From Craspedostauros australis (taxonomy: Eukaryota; Bacillariophyta; Bacillariophyceae; Mastogloiales; Achnanthaceae): 64,000 bases of DNA. Shown here in pieces: positions 20,300 through 30,043 of the stretch. The stretch lies in assembly GCA_026770025.1 (NCBI GenBank), contig JAMXDE010000016.1:682001-746000 (forward strand), read 5' to 3'. The notes below the pieces were generated by a model. It was not told the origin of the DNA. It saw only the letters and a program-made list of their open reading frames with translations, and made no database searches. Position numbers and translations under genes: made by a program. Position 1 is the first letter of the stretch. Each line of letters begins with the position of its first letter.

Positions 20300-21823
20300 G
20301 GTCACGCGAGTCCTCGTGGTCTAGAGTTCTGGAGTATTACTGCTAGTAGAGCGCTCTGGATGTCCCAATCTGCGGAATGACGGGCTCCAGCAAGCGTCGT
20401 GACGGCGCACCTTTCGCGTTCCGCAGGCCTTCGCAGACAGCAACGTCTCTGTGCGACTATGGTACGAGTATGGTGCGGATGTGCGCTGCTTCCTTCCACG
20501 AGGCGCGTGATGTTCCTCCCTCTTTGCCTTTGCCCGATTGCTTCCGGCTGTCGTCTTTGTTCTTGTTGTGGTTCTTGTTGTCGTCGTCTTGGTGGCAGTC
20601 GCACGCTCCAAGTGCAATGTGTGGGTGGATGTGGGTGTGAGCGTCGATGTTGTTGTTGTTGCTGTTGTTGTTGTTCTCGACTATTTCCTTTGGCACCTTC
20701 CCCTCCTCGTTGATCAACGTCGCGCAGAGTTCGATTGTGTTGAAGCTCTCCTTCTGTCTTGCGTCGTGCCTGTGTTGTCCCAGCAGCTCGTGCACTCTCG
20801 TACTCGTATCCTGTCTTGTTGCGTTGCATCGCGTTGCATCGAGTCGTTGTTGTTCCTGCAGTGTCTTGGCATGACGCCTTCTCTCCGTGCGAACTGTTGG
20901 TGTTACCAACGAACGCGCTACAACTCACAACAACATGCCCATGGACGCGGCGAACTCTGTGGAAGACGAGCAGACCGTGGAACTCAAAACACTCAGAAAT
21001 CAGAAGACTGCGCGCGACAGGATCGTTCGTTGGTTCTGTTTGATCCGAACAAAGAAGCAAAACATGCAGCACAAACACGCAACATCGCAAGCACAAAGGC
21101 AAACAGAAGCGCGGAACAACGCGAATGCTGTTTGTCGCAGCGGAGTATCACCGTTCGAAGCATATTTCTCCGGGGTACGGTTTCGCCGAACAATTAATGA
21201 CGAGGAGAATCCATCGAGCAGTTCGACCGTTCTTGGCGCATCGCAATTCGCTTGGGCGATCCGTGTTCTGGGCTGTTTGTTTCCGGTGATCGTGCATCAG
21301 TACAACAACGCTCACGACCACTGTGTCCCGGTGGGCACAAACGGATGTCTTGTCGCCACTTATTGCCCTGGAATTCAGGACATTCTGGGCTGTTGATGAG
21401 GCACGATCGAAGGAATATGCCTGCTCGTGACTTGTGGAGGAATTTGAAAGGCAAAATGCCACGCTACCAACAAAGGCACGGAGCGCTACAACACAACAAG
21501 AAAGAGCTCCGTCCTCCGATCTGTCGTGGTGGGGCTTCGTTGGCGTCTGGATTTCCGCTACCTCGCGAATCGTTGTGACAAGATGGAGGGAACGAGTTGT
21601 ACACGAGCATGCAAGAAGTGTAGGGTCTATGCAACATCATCCAAGTCGATGCCCTTGGGGTGCGTTGGAGCCAAAAGCGCAGTTCAATTCGTGCGAGCCC
21701 GAAGAATGATGTGAGAAGAGGCCTCATCGGGCAGATAACTTATTATTCTATGTTCGATCTTGTCAAAACCGACCGGCCACGAACTCTTTGTGTGCTGCGC
21801 TTCCCAACGCTACGCTTGCACTG
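20300..21823. other. Intergenic region with one doubtful open frame
   Basis: This separates the ARM gene start from the methyltransferase stop. GTT repeats lie at 20647-20680, probably 5' UTR of the ARM gene read in antisense. A frame from ATG 20935 to 21396 (153 residues, start MPMDAANSVEDEQ) has a good start context but no recognised domain. I do not call it a gene. TACGAGTA occurs near 20463. Confidence 0.35.
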
Positions 21824-23029
21824 CTACAGCGGCTGCTGTCGCTTCACATGCCATATCTGGATGTCGTCGACCGAGTAGATGGGATCGTATTCTTCGTGCG
21901 GAATGATGGACACCACCAGGCCTCGTTCCTTGGCCAGCTCTTCGAATTTCTCACGCGGATGGTAATCGGGGTAGTACCGATGCTCGTAGGAGAGTATCGC
22001 CACCGCTTCTGGCTTGACCAGCAGCTCATCGATGACCTGGACCAACGGCGCGATCGGATACAGCTTGGGCAACACGCAATCGGCAACCAGGATGACGTCG
22101 TATGCTTCCGCGTTGCCATGCTCCTCATGCAACGAATCCTCGCCCCACCAAAGCTTCTGCGTGTAGATTGGACAGTTGTTGATCGTGGCCAATCTCTTGC
22201 TGGTTGCGTTGGCTTCGACCTCGACTGCTTCGGGATCCTCTTGTCGATCACCATTCAATTCAGTCTCTGCTCGTTGGATATTCTTGGCTGCCAGATTGAC
22301 GACGTTCTCTTCTCCATCAGTGCAGCACACGTGCGATGCGCCCAGAATGGCTGAAACCACGCTTGTGACCTGTTACGGGGCATTGAAGAGGCACAAAGTG
22401 GAGTGACACGAATGCGAAGGGGCGAGAAGAAATGTGAGACAATGGGCTCGTTCATGCTCATGCTCATGTTATGATCAAGTCTGTCTTCATGCTGTGTCCA
22501 TGCTGTGTGGATGCTCATGAGTGAATACTGCAAAGGGGGTAAGCATCCCAGTGTTGCATCCCATCATTGCCGACGCAGCCGCGGCATGCATTCAAGCAAA
22601 GCCATAAAGAATGGAGTACAAAACCAAGCTCCACATTCAGCAGACGCCGCATCCAACACAGAAGCGAAGACTCACCCCCGTCCCGCTGCCCAAATCGACA
22701 ACGCGCTTGCTAGCAATCATCGATGGACCATGCTTCTCCATGTACTTGACCAACACCATGGCGGCTGGCCATACCGTCGCACCTGTTCCATACGTGCCCT
22801 CGATCTCGCCGCGCTGCACCTGCTGCACCGTGAACTGCGACGACCGCACTTCGATTGGATAGAACTCGGACTGCGAATGTCGATTCCTCCATCCCAACGA
22901 CTGCGATCGCCGCTTCAGCGATTCGCTCTGCCGTCCGCTGCTCTTGGACGAATCCAGCGCATCAAAGAAAGCTTTCGCCGTTGGGTGCGCCACCTTCGGC
23001 GTGGGTTCCGTCGTCGTTTCCGTTGTCAT
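21824..23029 (-). CDS. METTL21-type lysine methyltransferase, two exons
   Basis: This is a predicted 299-residue S-adenosylmethionine-dependent methyltransferase of the Methyltransf_16 group (METTL21/EEF1AKMT-like), which methylates lysines on proteins such as elongation factors and chaperones. Exon 1 is 23029-22676 and exon 2 is 22369-21824. The 306-bp intron begins GTGAG (22675-22671) and ends CAG (22372-22370), and the frame joins without a shift. The SAM-binding motif DLGSGTG ends exactly at the splice site and continues into VTSVVSAILGA in exon 2, which strongly supports the intron. ATVWPAAMVL before it matches the family's W-x-A region. VILVADCVLPKLY after it fits the position of the family's post-II motif. 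The ATG at 23029 is the first after an in-frame stop at 23119-23117. The substrate cannot be told. Confidence 0.85.
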
Positions 23030-23706
23030 AGCAGCAGAGTGTTGTCGTGTTCCGCCTGGATGGTCGTTCTTCGAAAAGCGATCTGCGTCGCGCTGTGTAA
23101 TTATCGGCAGCAACGATCAATGGAATTGCACCGTGCGTATTGCAGGTAGTGCCATCCCCGGCTGCCGCCGCCGTCGATTCCTCCCGCCGACGTGGGCGTC
23201 ATGGTCGGATGATGTGGGATGCGGGCGCGAGGCGAAGATGTGGCGAAGTCACGCTGATGAGAGATGACCGAAACAAACAAGATTTTTCTTCTTTTTGGAT
23301 TCCATTTGGATGGATTGATTCGCAAACCTGAGCAAAACGCTGAGGATAAACGGTAGGGATAACACACAAGCTCTCATGATTGGCTCATTCACCAATAGGA
23401 CAGAAAACTCAATTTTGAATTTCAACGAAATCGGGACTGAAGATGACATGATTCATTTTGCCGGAACAGCAAGCAACCCGTCATTGTTCTTCTTCACCAT
23501 CATCACCATCTCGTCATCCTCTCATCATCTCCCCCCATTGCGACCATGTTCATTCTTCATTTGAGCATCCTCATGCCTGCATGGTATTTCACGCCGAAGG
23601 AATGAAGCAACAGTGAAGCCAATGTCGCGGAACCCACCAACAGGCGTACTAGTCAGCATCTGTTCCACCCTCGCTTCCCTCGCGTGGCATACGCATGTAG
23701 CACACG
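23030..23706. promoter_or_regulatory. Divergent intergenic region
   Basis: These 677 bases lie between the methyltransferase (-) and the coiled-coil protein (+) and must hold both promoters. I see no clear TATA box and no coding frame. Confidence 0.4.
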
Positions 23707-24966
23707 ATGGATGCGATACGAGCCTGCGAAGACATCATTGTGACTGTCGCTGCCGACGACGCTTCCACGATGCCATTCGCAAAGTCGGCACAGCAGTCGG
23801 AACTTGGAATACCCATCGAGATGGTGATGGTTGCTGGGCTTGCCGCAGTCGCAACGAAATCGAGTCAAGCGCAAGATGTCATGTTCCATCGATTCCAACG
23901 GCTGTATTGGAAACAACGCGGTGATCCTCGGGGCAGCAGCCAAGGCTTCCAGCTGACAAGATCCGTTCTGCCGACTGCCGAACAGCTGCGCCTCATCGAA
24001 TCCATGGTGGCACAGAAGTGTAAAGAACTGTCGGAGGAATCAGATCGAGCCATGAAAGAGCTGTTGAAGATGGAAGCTCGGAGTGCTCCGCGAGGCAAAT
24101 CGAAAGGATCCCGAAACAAGAGCAAGGCCAAGGTGAAGCCCAAAGTGAAAAAGGTGGACAGCGTCGCATCTAGTGACGGCGCTTGGAAGGATGATGAGTC
24201 TTCTTCTCCACAAGTGTCGGCTGACAAGGCATCCATCGACCAGACGCGATGTGACGAAACGAGAAGTCGGAATGTCGATCATGATGATGGGAGAATGCCA
24301 CAGCATGAATCCACTGATCGAACTCCGCAGACGCAGACGCAGACTGGAATTGTGGAGAATGGTAGAGGTTGTGCAGATGCAAGCTCCACTTCACGGGGTG
24401 GTTCACCTCACCGTGAAACGCTGGAGGTTGATAGCATACACGCCGAGGGATCGTTGCAAACTGTGCAAGCAGAGGATGTCAAGCCACGCATTGGTCGGGC
24501 AGATCATTCATCGCGAACACAGCAAGAAGTTTCGGCGCAAATACAAACAAAAACAATTGAACGAAATGTTGGGGAAGTCGCACACGATGATCACAGCACG
24601 GGGAGCGATGATGGGACGAATGGGAGAGCCTTGACGACGATGCCTTCGATGTCTGCACTACAACGACAAGTACGAGAGTTGCAAACCCAGTTGCAGCGAA
24701 AGGACACCGAGATCGACAAACTGAAGACAGACCACGCCCAGCAACTGCGAGTGGAACGCGAGGCATTCGAGGAGAGGATGCAGGCTCTGCAACTGCGATT
24801 GTACATCAGCGAAACGCGGTTGAAAACCTTCCAGGACGCGTTGGATCAGCATGTGCAGTCCGTCGCAAGCAACGTGTCCAGCAACTACAGAAACACCATG
24901 ACGACGCAAAACGAGGACAGCGATACGCCGTCGCCTTTGTTCGCGCGCACGAGACGCAATCGGTGA
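23707..24966 (+). CDS. Coiled-coil protein of unknown function
   Basis: This 419-residue protein is not assigned to a family. The N-terminal 120 residues look folded (hydrophobic MVMVAGLAAVATKS, then a charged helix around residues 97-125). A lysine-rich basic segment (KSKGSRNKSKAKVKPKVKK) follows at about 131-150 and could be a nuclear signal or bind nucleic acid. Residues 155-300 are polar and probably disordered. Residues 312-390 form a heptad-rich coiled coil (LQRQVRELQTQLQRKDTEI and onward). The tail is short. The ATG at 23707 is the first in frame. It lies divergently beside the methyltransferase gene. Confidence 0.7.
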   Translation: MDAIRACEDIIVTVAADDASTMPFAKSAQQSELGIPIEMVMVAGLAAVATKSSQAQDVMFHRFQRLYWKQRGDPRGSSQGFQLTRSVLPTAEQLRLIESMVAQKCKELSEESDRAMKELLKMEARSAPRGKSKGSRNKSKAKVKPKVKKVDSVASSDGAWKDDESSSPQVSADKASIDQTRCDETRSRNVDHDDGRMPQHESTDRTPQTQTQTGIVENGRGCADASSTSRGGSPHRETLEVDSIHAEGSLQTVQAEDVKPRIGRADHSSRTQQEVSAQIQTKTIERNVGEVAHDDHSTGSDDGTNGRALTTMPSMSALQRQVRELQTQLQRKDTEIDKLKTDHAQQLRVEREAFEERMQALQLRLYISETRLKTFQDALDQHVQSVASNVSSNYRNTMTTQNEDSDTPSPLFARTRRNR

Positions 24967-25357
24967 TGTAGAATGTAGTGCTATGAGTGGATTTCCACAG
25001 ATTGGAGATATAACATGATACTCGGAGAATAGCCTTCATCTGCGTTTACGTACGAGTAGGAATGGTGTATCCATAACGTAGTCGTCCACGAGTATAGTAC
25101 TTTCGCTTGGTATGAGTAGGTCGTACAGTACAATGACCGCCACAACCCAAGGGAACATGATGAAGAAAGCGTGGGAGGCGAAGCCTTGATGAGGAAAGAA
25201 CAAAAAAGGCGACCACAAACGACTGAACAAGATTTCGCCGACGATCGTAGAAAACTTCAAGCGAACGAGAATGGAGGCAACACCACAAATCTGAGGAGTC
25301 ATCACATTGCGAAACCCAGACGCTTCGTTTGTGACCCTCCACAGTGAGACATCCACC
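24967..25357. other. Intergenic region between two plus-strand genes
   Basis: This holds the coiled-coil gene 3' end and the RING-gene promoter. TACGAGTA at 25051-25058 and CACGAGTATAGTAC at 25087-25100 repeat a word also seen beside several other genes in the window. Confidence 0.4.
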
Positions 25358-27886
25358 ATGGCCGATGAAGGCGCAACGCAAGCGACGGCATCGCAGCCAA
25401 CTGCCACTAGCGACGGAGGTGATGCGGCAGTCGCACCGCTTGCTCCTGTGACACCATCTCCCAACGCGACGCCGCAGACGCAGACGCAGACGCAGCCAAG
25501 AGTGACGAGGAACCGCAACGTGACGACGATTCGCCTGCCGACAGCCACCACATCGGGAGATCAGACGGTGCGCCAATTCCGTCTGGATCCCAACACGTCT
25601 CAAGGCCCCATTCGACTCGATCTGGGCCATGGTCAGGTGGTCACGCTCGACAGCCTCGGCGCGAATGTGCGAGGTGGGCGCATCACAAGGAGGAACCGCG
25701 TCGTCAATGGGGCAACGCCCAATGTTGGTCAGCAGACCATTCGGATTCATGTTCCACAAGGCCAGACGAATGCGGCTCCTGGTGTTGCAAGCGCAACTGC
25801 AGCTGCAAACGTGAATGCAACTACGAGTGTAGCTACGGGTGTAGCTACGAGTGCAGCTACGAGTGCAACTTCGAACGCAGCCACGAGTCCCAATGTCAGC
25901 ACCAACAACAATGCTGCGACTGCAACTGCAACTGCCAGCGTTGGTGGTGGAAGCAGCCCTGGATCCAACATCAACATCAATGGCAATGTCATCAGCAACG
26001 CCATCCGCAGGGCACTCAACACCACCACCACCAATACCAACAACAACAACAACAACAACAATGCCCATACCAACCAACGCAGTCAACCGCCACTGCAGAG
26101 ACAACTAAGACAGCCACAGATGAATGTTCGTGTTGTGCAAATTCCCAATCTCGTGCCGCAGCCCATCCATATCCACCCATCTCAAGCCGGCACGCATGAA
26201 CAGGATGATGACAAATTCGCTCGGTTCAAGTGCCTCATCTGCAGCGACTTCATGAGAAGTCCCTCGGGTTGCGGCAAATGCTCCAGCCGCTTCTGTCATG
26301 GATGTCTTCTGCGGGTGGTCGATGGCGCGAATACTTCAAGCCGAAGAGATAACAACACTGACGGCCAGAATGCAGCGGACAACAAACCAGTCGCCAAATG
26401 CCCGACTTGCAGAGTGGAGTTCTCGGCAGACGACATCGCCAAGGACGAGGTGCTTCAGAAACAAATGCACGAAATGCCTGCCATCAGCTGTCGGTATCCA
26501 AACTGCACCGAAAAGCACAGACTGCATCTCATTTCGGATCACGAGAAGAAATGCTCCCGCGCCCCGTGCAAATGTCGGTACGCCACCTTCGGATGCAATT
26601 GGCAAGGACCGCGCGGCGACGTCACCGACCACGAGAAGGTGGGTTGCATCCACGCCAAGATGGCACCCGTCATCGAGCAGCTGCGTCACGTCAAGATTGA
26701 TCATACCAACCGCATCGACATTCTGCAGCAGCAGATCGCAGGCACAATGCGCATGCAGACGGTGCAGCAGCAGAACCTGCAACGCATCCAGGCCAAGTCC
26801 GTCTACAACGTCGTGGATTTCATGGAATACTGTCAGGTGGCCACCTGCACCACCGCCTCGCTCTTTCGATCACGGGAACGTTGGGTGGCATTTCATGGAT
26901 CGCGCGGATCCTGCGCCGGTTTGGTCAACACGCTCACCTTGCTGCCGACCATGCTGGTGTGGGCGACGGTGTCGTTGGATGGATACCACGACTTCATCGC
27001 GCTTATCCATCGCATCGATATGATGCAGAGCACGGAGGAGGAGCTGACCGTTCTGTTCGAGCAGGTCCTGCTGTCCATCATGGTCTTAATGATGGGCGTG
27101 ATGATCCTCACAGGTTCGCTGTCCGATTCGAGATCGAGCCTCAAATACATCGTGGTTTCTTCACAATGGCTCAATATTGCCGGTTACCCGTTGGTGCGAG
27201 ATGCCGTGGCAATGTCCGTCCTTGGCATTCATTACCGCACGTGGCTGTTCGGCGAAGTGTTTTGGATGCCGTGCATCATACAGTGGTTCCTCGTTACCAT
27301 CACGTCCACCTTCTTCCCTGGTTTGGTGTGGACGGTATCGAACGCAGTCAACGGCATTCCGGTTTCCTCCACCACAATTCAACTCGAGGAGCTAGGAAGG
27401 GCCGTCGAACCCGTGCTCTTTGGATTGCGATATGCCCTGCTGGGTCTCAACTTCCATTGGTCGACGTGCTTGGATGCGATCGGTCTCATGGTCATCACGA
27501 AGCACGTACTGACAAAGATCTATCCCGACATGGTCACCGGCGACTGCTTCTGCGACGAGCTACCTGCTTCCACCGTCCTCTTCTTCATGAGCGCGCGCGT
27601 CGTCATCTTCTCGTGGCACATCAAGATGACCATCGAAATGGATCAGACCTTCGACGAGATGATGATGGTCGACACGCTCGTGGCATTCAGCATCCTCTTG
27701 CTCGTCAACATCCTGCTCAAGAAATTGACCGTCCTGGGCGTCATCGTCGGCAAGAAGATCGTGCAGCAGGCGCAGATAGCGATGCGAAGAGAAGGCTTGC
27801 GCAATGACGAATATACCGGCCTTGGCATTTCGGTCTTTGGGACGTGGGCGGCCACGTTGTTCGCGATCGTCACGACGACGACGTAG
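25358..27886 (+). CDS. RING/TRAF-type zinc-finger membrane protein, putative E3 ligase
   Basis: This is an 842-residue protein starting at ATG 25358 (CACCATGG). Residues 1-285 are low complexity (Thr/Ala/Asn-rich, with an Asn run near residue 228). A RING-type finger lies at about 289-352: CLIC, then CGKCSSRFCHGC, and after an insertion CPTC. Paired TRAF-type zinc fingers follow at about 377-432 (CRYPNCTEKHRLHLISDHEKKC and CRYATFGCNW to DHEKVGC). A short helix follows at 440-480. The C-terminal half has six or more hydrophobic spans (around 525, 575, 640, 685, 745, 780 and 825) typical of a multi-pass membrane protein. RING plus TRAF fingers points to ubiquitin ligase activity at a membrane. 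The combination with many C-terminal membrane helices is unusual. An AATAAA lies just after the stop. Confidence 0.8.
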   Translation: MADEGATQATASQPTATSDGGDAAVAPLAPVTPSPNATPQTQTQTQPRVTRNRNVTTIRLPTATTSGDQTVRQFRLDPNTSQGPIRLDLGHGQVVTLDSLGANVRGGRITRRNRVVNGATPNVGQQTIRIHVPQGQTNAAPGVASATAAANVNATTSVATGVATSAATSATSNAATSPNVSTNNNAATATATASVGGGSSPGSNININGNVISNAIRRALNTTTTNTNNNNNNNNAHTNQRSQPPLQRQLRQPQMNVRVVQIPNLVPQPIHIHPSQAGTHEQDDDKFARFKCLICSDFMRSPSGCGKCSSRFCHGCLLRVVDGANTSSRRDNNTDGQNAADNKPVAKCPTCRVEFSADDIAKDEVLQKQMHEMPAISCRYPNCTEKHRLHLISDHEKKCSRAPCKCRYATFGCNWQGPRGDVTDHEKVGCIHAKMAPVIEQLRHVKIDHTNRIDILQQQIAGTMRMQTVQQQNLQRIQAKSVYNVVDFMEYCQVATCTTASLFRSRERWVAFHGSRGSCAGLVNTLTLLPTMLVWATVSLDGYHDFIALIHRIDMMQSTEEELTVLFEQVLLSIMVLMMGVMILTGSLSDSRSSLKYIVVSSQWLNIAGYPLVRDAVAMSVLGIHYRTWLFGEVFWMPCIIQWFLVTITSTFFPGLVWTVSNAVNGIPVSSTTIQLEELGRAVEPVLFGLRYALLGLNFHWSTCLDAIGLMVITKHVLTKIYPDMVTGDCFCDELPASTVLFFMSARVVIFSWHIKMTIEMDQTFDEMMMVDTLVAFSILLLVNILLKKLTVLGVIVGKKIVQQAQIAMRREGLRNDEYTGLGISVFGTWAATLFAIVTTTT

Positions 27887-28195
27887 AGTGAATAAATACA
27901 CTAGAGAGCAGTAGGCGCTGCAATACTACGAGTGGTGTGCGTGGGATCTACAGTAGCGCTTCTGCAGTGACATGCACCACATTCATCCATCGAACTCTCC
28001 TTCCGAAAACCAATACTCATCGGAAGAAAAATAGAAGCGAAAACATGAGGATGTACGTAATTGAGCCATTCTATACAGAGATAATCACAGTCGTTCTGTC
28101 CTGATTGCATGCTGCTCTCGATGTAGTAATAATAAGCTGCATGCCATAACAACAGCAGTGTACTAGCTTTCTCGTTCTCGTGGCATAAACCATGA
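27887..28195. other. Convergent intergenic region
   Basis: These 309 bases lie between the stops of the RING gene (+) and RCL1 (-). AATAAATA at 27890-27897 is a likely poly(A) signal for the RING gene. Nothing else is seen. Confidence 0.45.
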
Positions 28196-29320
28196 CTACG
28201 TGCTCGCTCTGGCCATGTTGCGGTACCCTGTTCCCAGACAGCTCATCATGACGGTGCTGGTTTCCACCTCGGGCGTGATCTTGAATTCAATGTCAAATGC
28301 CTGCTTGAGCAGCCGCAGAGTCTCGATCGTGTACTGCGAGATGGTGCCGAGCCGTATTCTGGAGACATCCTCTGGCGTCAACGTCATCCACAGCAGCGCG
28401 ATCGACTGGCAGGACGTGTCTATGCACCCGCCCTTCTGTATCTCCTCCAGCAGCAGACAGGCCCCGCGCTTGCCCAATTCTTCCGCCAGCTCCGCGCCTC
28501 GTTCTGACGTGTTTAGGGAGCATTCGGCGGTCAGGAACACCCCCGTGTTGGATTCGCTCGTCACGATCAACGAGAGTCCAGGACTGGGGCCGCACCCATG
28601 TCGCTTCTGCGTGTGCACGTCGGTGTGAATCCACACGTCGGGCAGCAACCGATGGAAGACGCCCTTGGCAGAGTAGGCCACGCGCGCGGCCATCGACGAC
28701 GAGACGATCTTGCACGATATCGCGTTGCCGCGAATGCGCTTTATTTTTCCGGGATCCGTGAAGTCGATCGATTGCAGCTTCTTGACGATGGGGCAGACGA
28801 AGCGCACGGCGCCTCCGCCCGTGGGAGCGGCAGCACGCTTGATGACGCGGATATCGGGTCGCAGTTCTTCGGCGTCGGTGCCGATTCCGAATCGCGGGAA
28901 CAGCGGCAGGACGGATGCACGGATGTAATCCACTGAGGGATCTCGTTCCGAACAGCCGTCCGTGATTCCAGCGAACATGATGGTCAGCGGTTCCTTCCCA
29001 AACGGCGCCAGCGGCAGAATGCCCTCCAGGAACCATCCGATCGATCTCGAATCAGGACAGTCATGCTCCACGTCGCCACCGATGAAGACGCCGGGGTCGA
29101 GACGGAATTGCGTTCCAGTGTTGTTGATCTCCATCCTCGATCCGTTCGTCAAGGAATCGATGAGGCGCAGGAAGCTGGCCTCGTAGTCCTTCAATCCCGG
29201 GCTCTCCACGTCATCTCCGCGGATGTTGCGCACCAGCAGCGGTCGGTGCGAGAGAATGCTCACGACGATGCGCTGTCGGAACTGCGTCGCGCCGTCATCG
29301 AATGTCAATGTTCTGCTCAT
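28196..29320 (-). CDS. RCL1: RNA 3'-terminal phosphate cyclase-like protein RCL1
   Basis: This 374-residue, intronless gene has the length of yeast Rcl1 (367). The protein has the RTC fold: RQRIVVSILSHRPLLVRNIR at residues 15-34, NNTGTQFRLDPGVFIGG near 66-82, and the long insert domain. A GGGAVRF motif near residue 168 is followed by RIRGNAISCKI, typical of the cyclase-like branch. In other eukaryotes RCL1 is a nucleolar factor of the small-subunit processome that partners with Bms1 and is needed for 18S rRNA processing at site A2. It lacks cyclase activity. The absence of a recognisable adenylation histidine in the usual C-terminal position fits the RCL1 rather than the RtcA branch. The start ATG at 29320 gives MSRTLTFDDGATQFRQR, matching the family N-terminus. 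Confidence 0.92.
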   Translation of the reverse strand: MSRTLTFDDGATQFRQRIVVSILSHRPLLVRNIRGDDVESPGLKDYEASFLRLIDSLTNGSRMEINNTGTQFRLDPGVFIGGDVEHDCPDSRSIGWFLEGILPLAPFGKEPLTIMFAGITDGCSERDPSVDYIRASVLPLFPRFGIGTDAEELRPDIRVIKRAAAPTGGGAVRFVCPIVKKLQSIDFTDPGKIKRIRGNAISCKIVSSSMAARVAYSAKGVFHRLLPDVWIHTDVHTQKRHGCGPSPGLSLIVTSESNTGVFLTAECSLNTSERGAELAEELGKRGACLLLEEIQKGGCIDTSCQSIALLWMTLTPEDVSRIRLGTISQYTIETLRLLKQAFDIEFKITPEVETSTVMMSCLGTGYRNMARAST

Positions 29321-30043
29321 CGTGGATTGTATAATACTGTACTATTCTATAAAATTATATTTTGTTGCGATGATCACTTTCATGCGTTGGTGGAGTCGGC
29401 TGTTGATCGCGTTGGTTGGTGATCTTGATGCGCTTTCGATCAATCAATTGGGGAGGCTGCCTCGACGGAGTCAAGATGTCGTGGCTTCCCTTGCCAAACA
29501 TGATGATGCCATCACATCGCAAGTTATTCTTCTCCGCCATGACCATGCATGGAACTTGCATCGTCTGGTACGTGCGCTTCCGTCCGTTCCCCAAGGACAC
29601 GTGATGCCATCACACCATCGCAATTTTCCCATTTTCGACAAACCATCGCTTGGGTGGTTGCGTGATGGGTTATGTGCACTCACTGACTCATCCGACTCGA
29701 ATAGAGGTGAGCGATCCATCGCGTTTTCTTCGTGTCAGCCACCCAACCAGAAAAAGCGTGACAGCGCAGAACAACAACGCAACGAACAACGACAGCACAG
29801 ACAGAAACATCATCAAACAAAGCGTTCCCAAAATCAACCACGAAAACGGAGAGCGGCAGCGCCCTCAGTCTGGACAAGACACACTCTCATTACCATACAA
29901 CCACTGACACCATTGCATGCATCAAACTTCGTGACAGCATTCGAATTGAAAGGAGCCATCATACGAGCGCTGCATTGAGAGCAACCGTACTCATAACACA
30001 ACATTCAACCACAGAACAGAGCAGACGGAGCAAAGAGGCAATC
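29321..30043. promoter_or_regulatory. Divergent intergenic region RCL1/PPR
   Basis: These 723 bases carry the promoters of RCL1 (-) and the PPR gene (+). An AT-rich patch (TATAATACTGTACTATTCTA, 29333-29352) lies just upstream of RCL1. No gene is supported. Confidence 0.4.

Noticed and set aside
20302-21197. Overlapping open frames on both strands upstream of the ARM gene
   Set aside because: They are driven by GTT/CAA repeats and have no domain. They are more likely 5' UTR and promoter.
25046-26104. Minus-strand open frame of 352 codons opposite the RING gene
   Set aside because: It is a shadow of the low-complexity N-terminal coding region.
28293-29036. Second minus-strand frame inside RCL1
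   Set aside because: It overlaps RCL1 fully in another frame, while RCL1 matches its family over its whole length.
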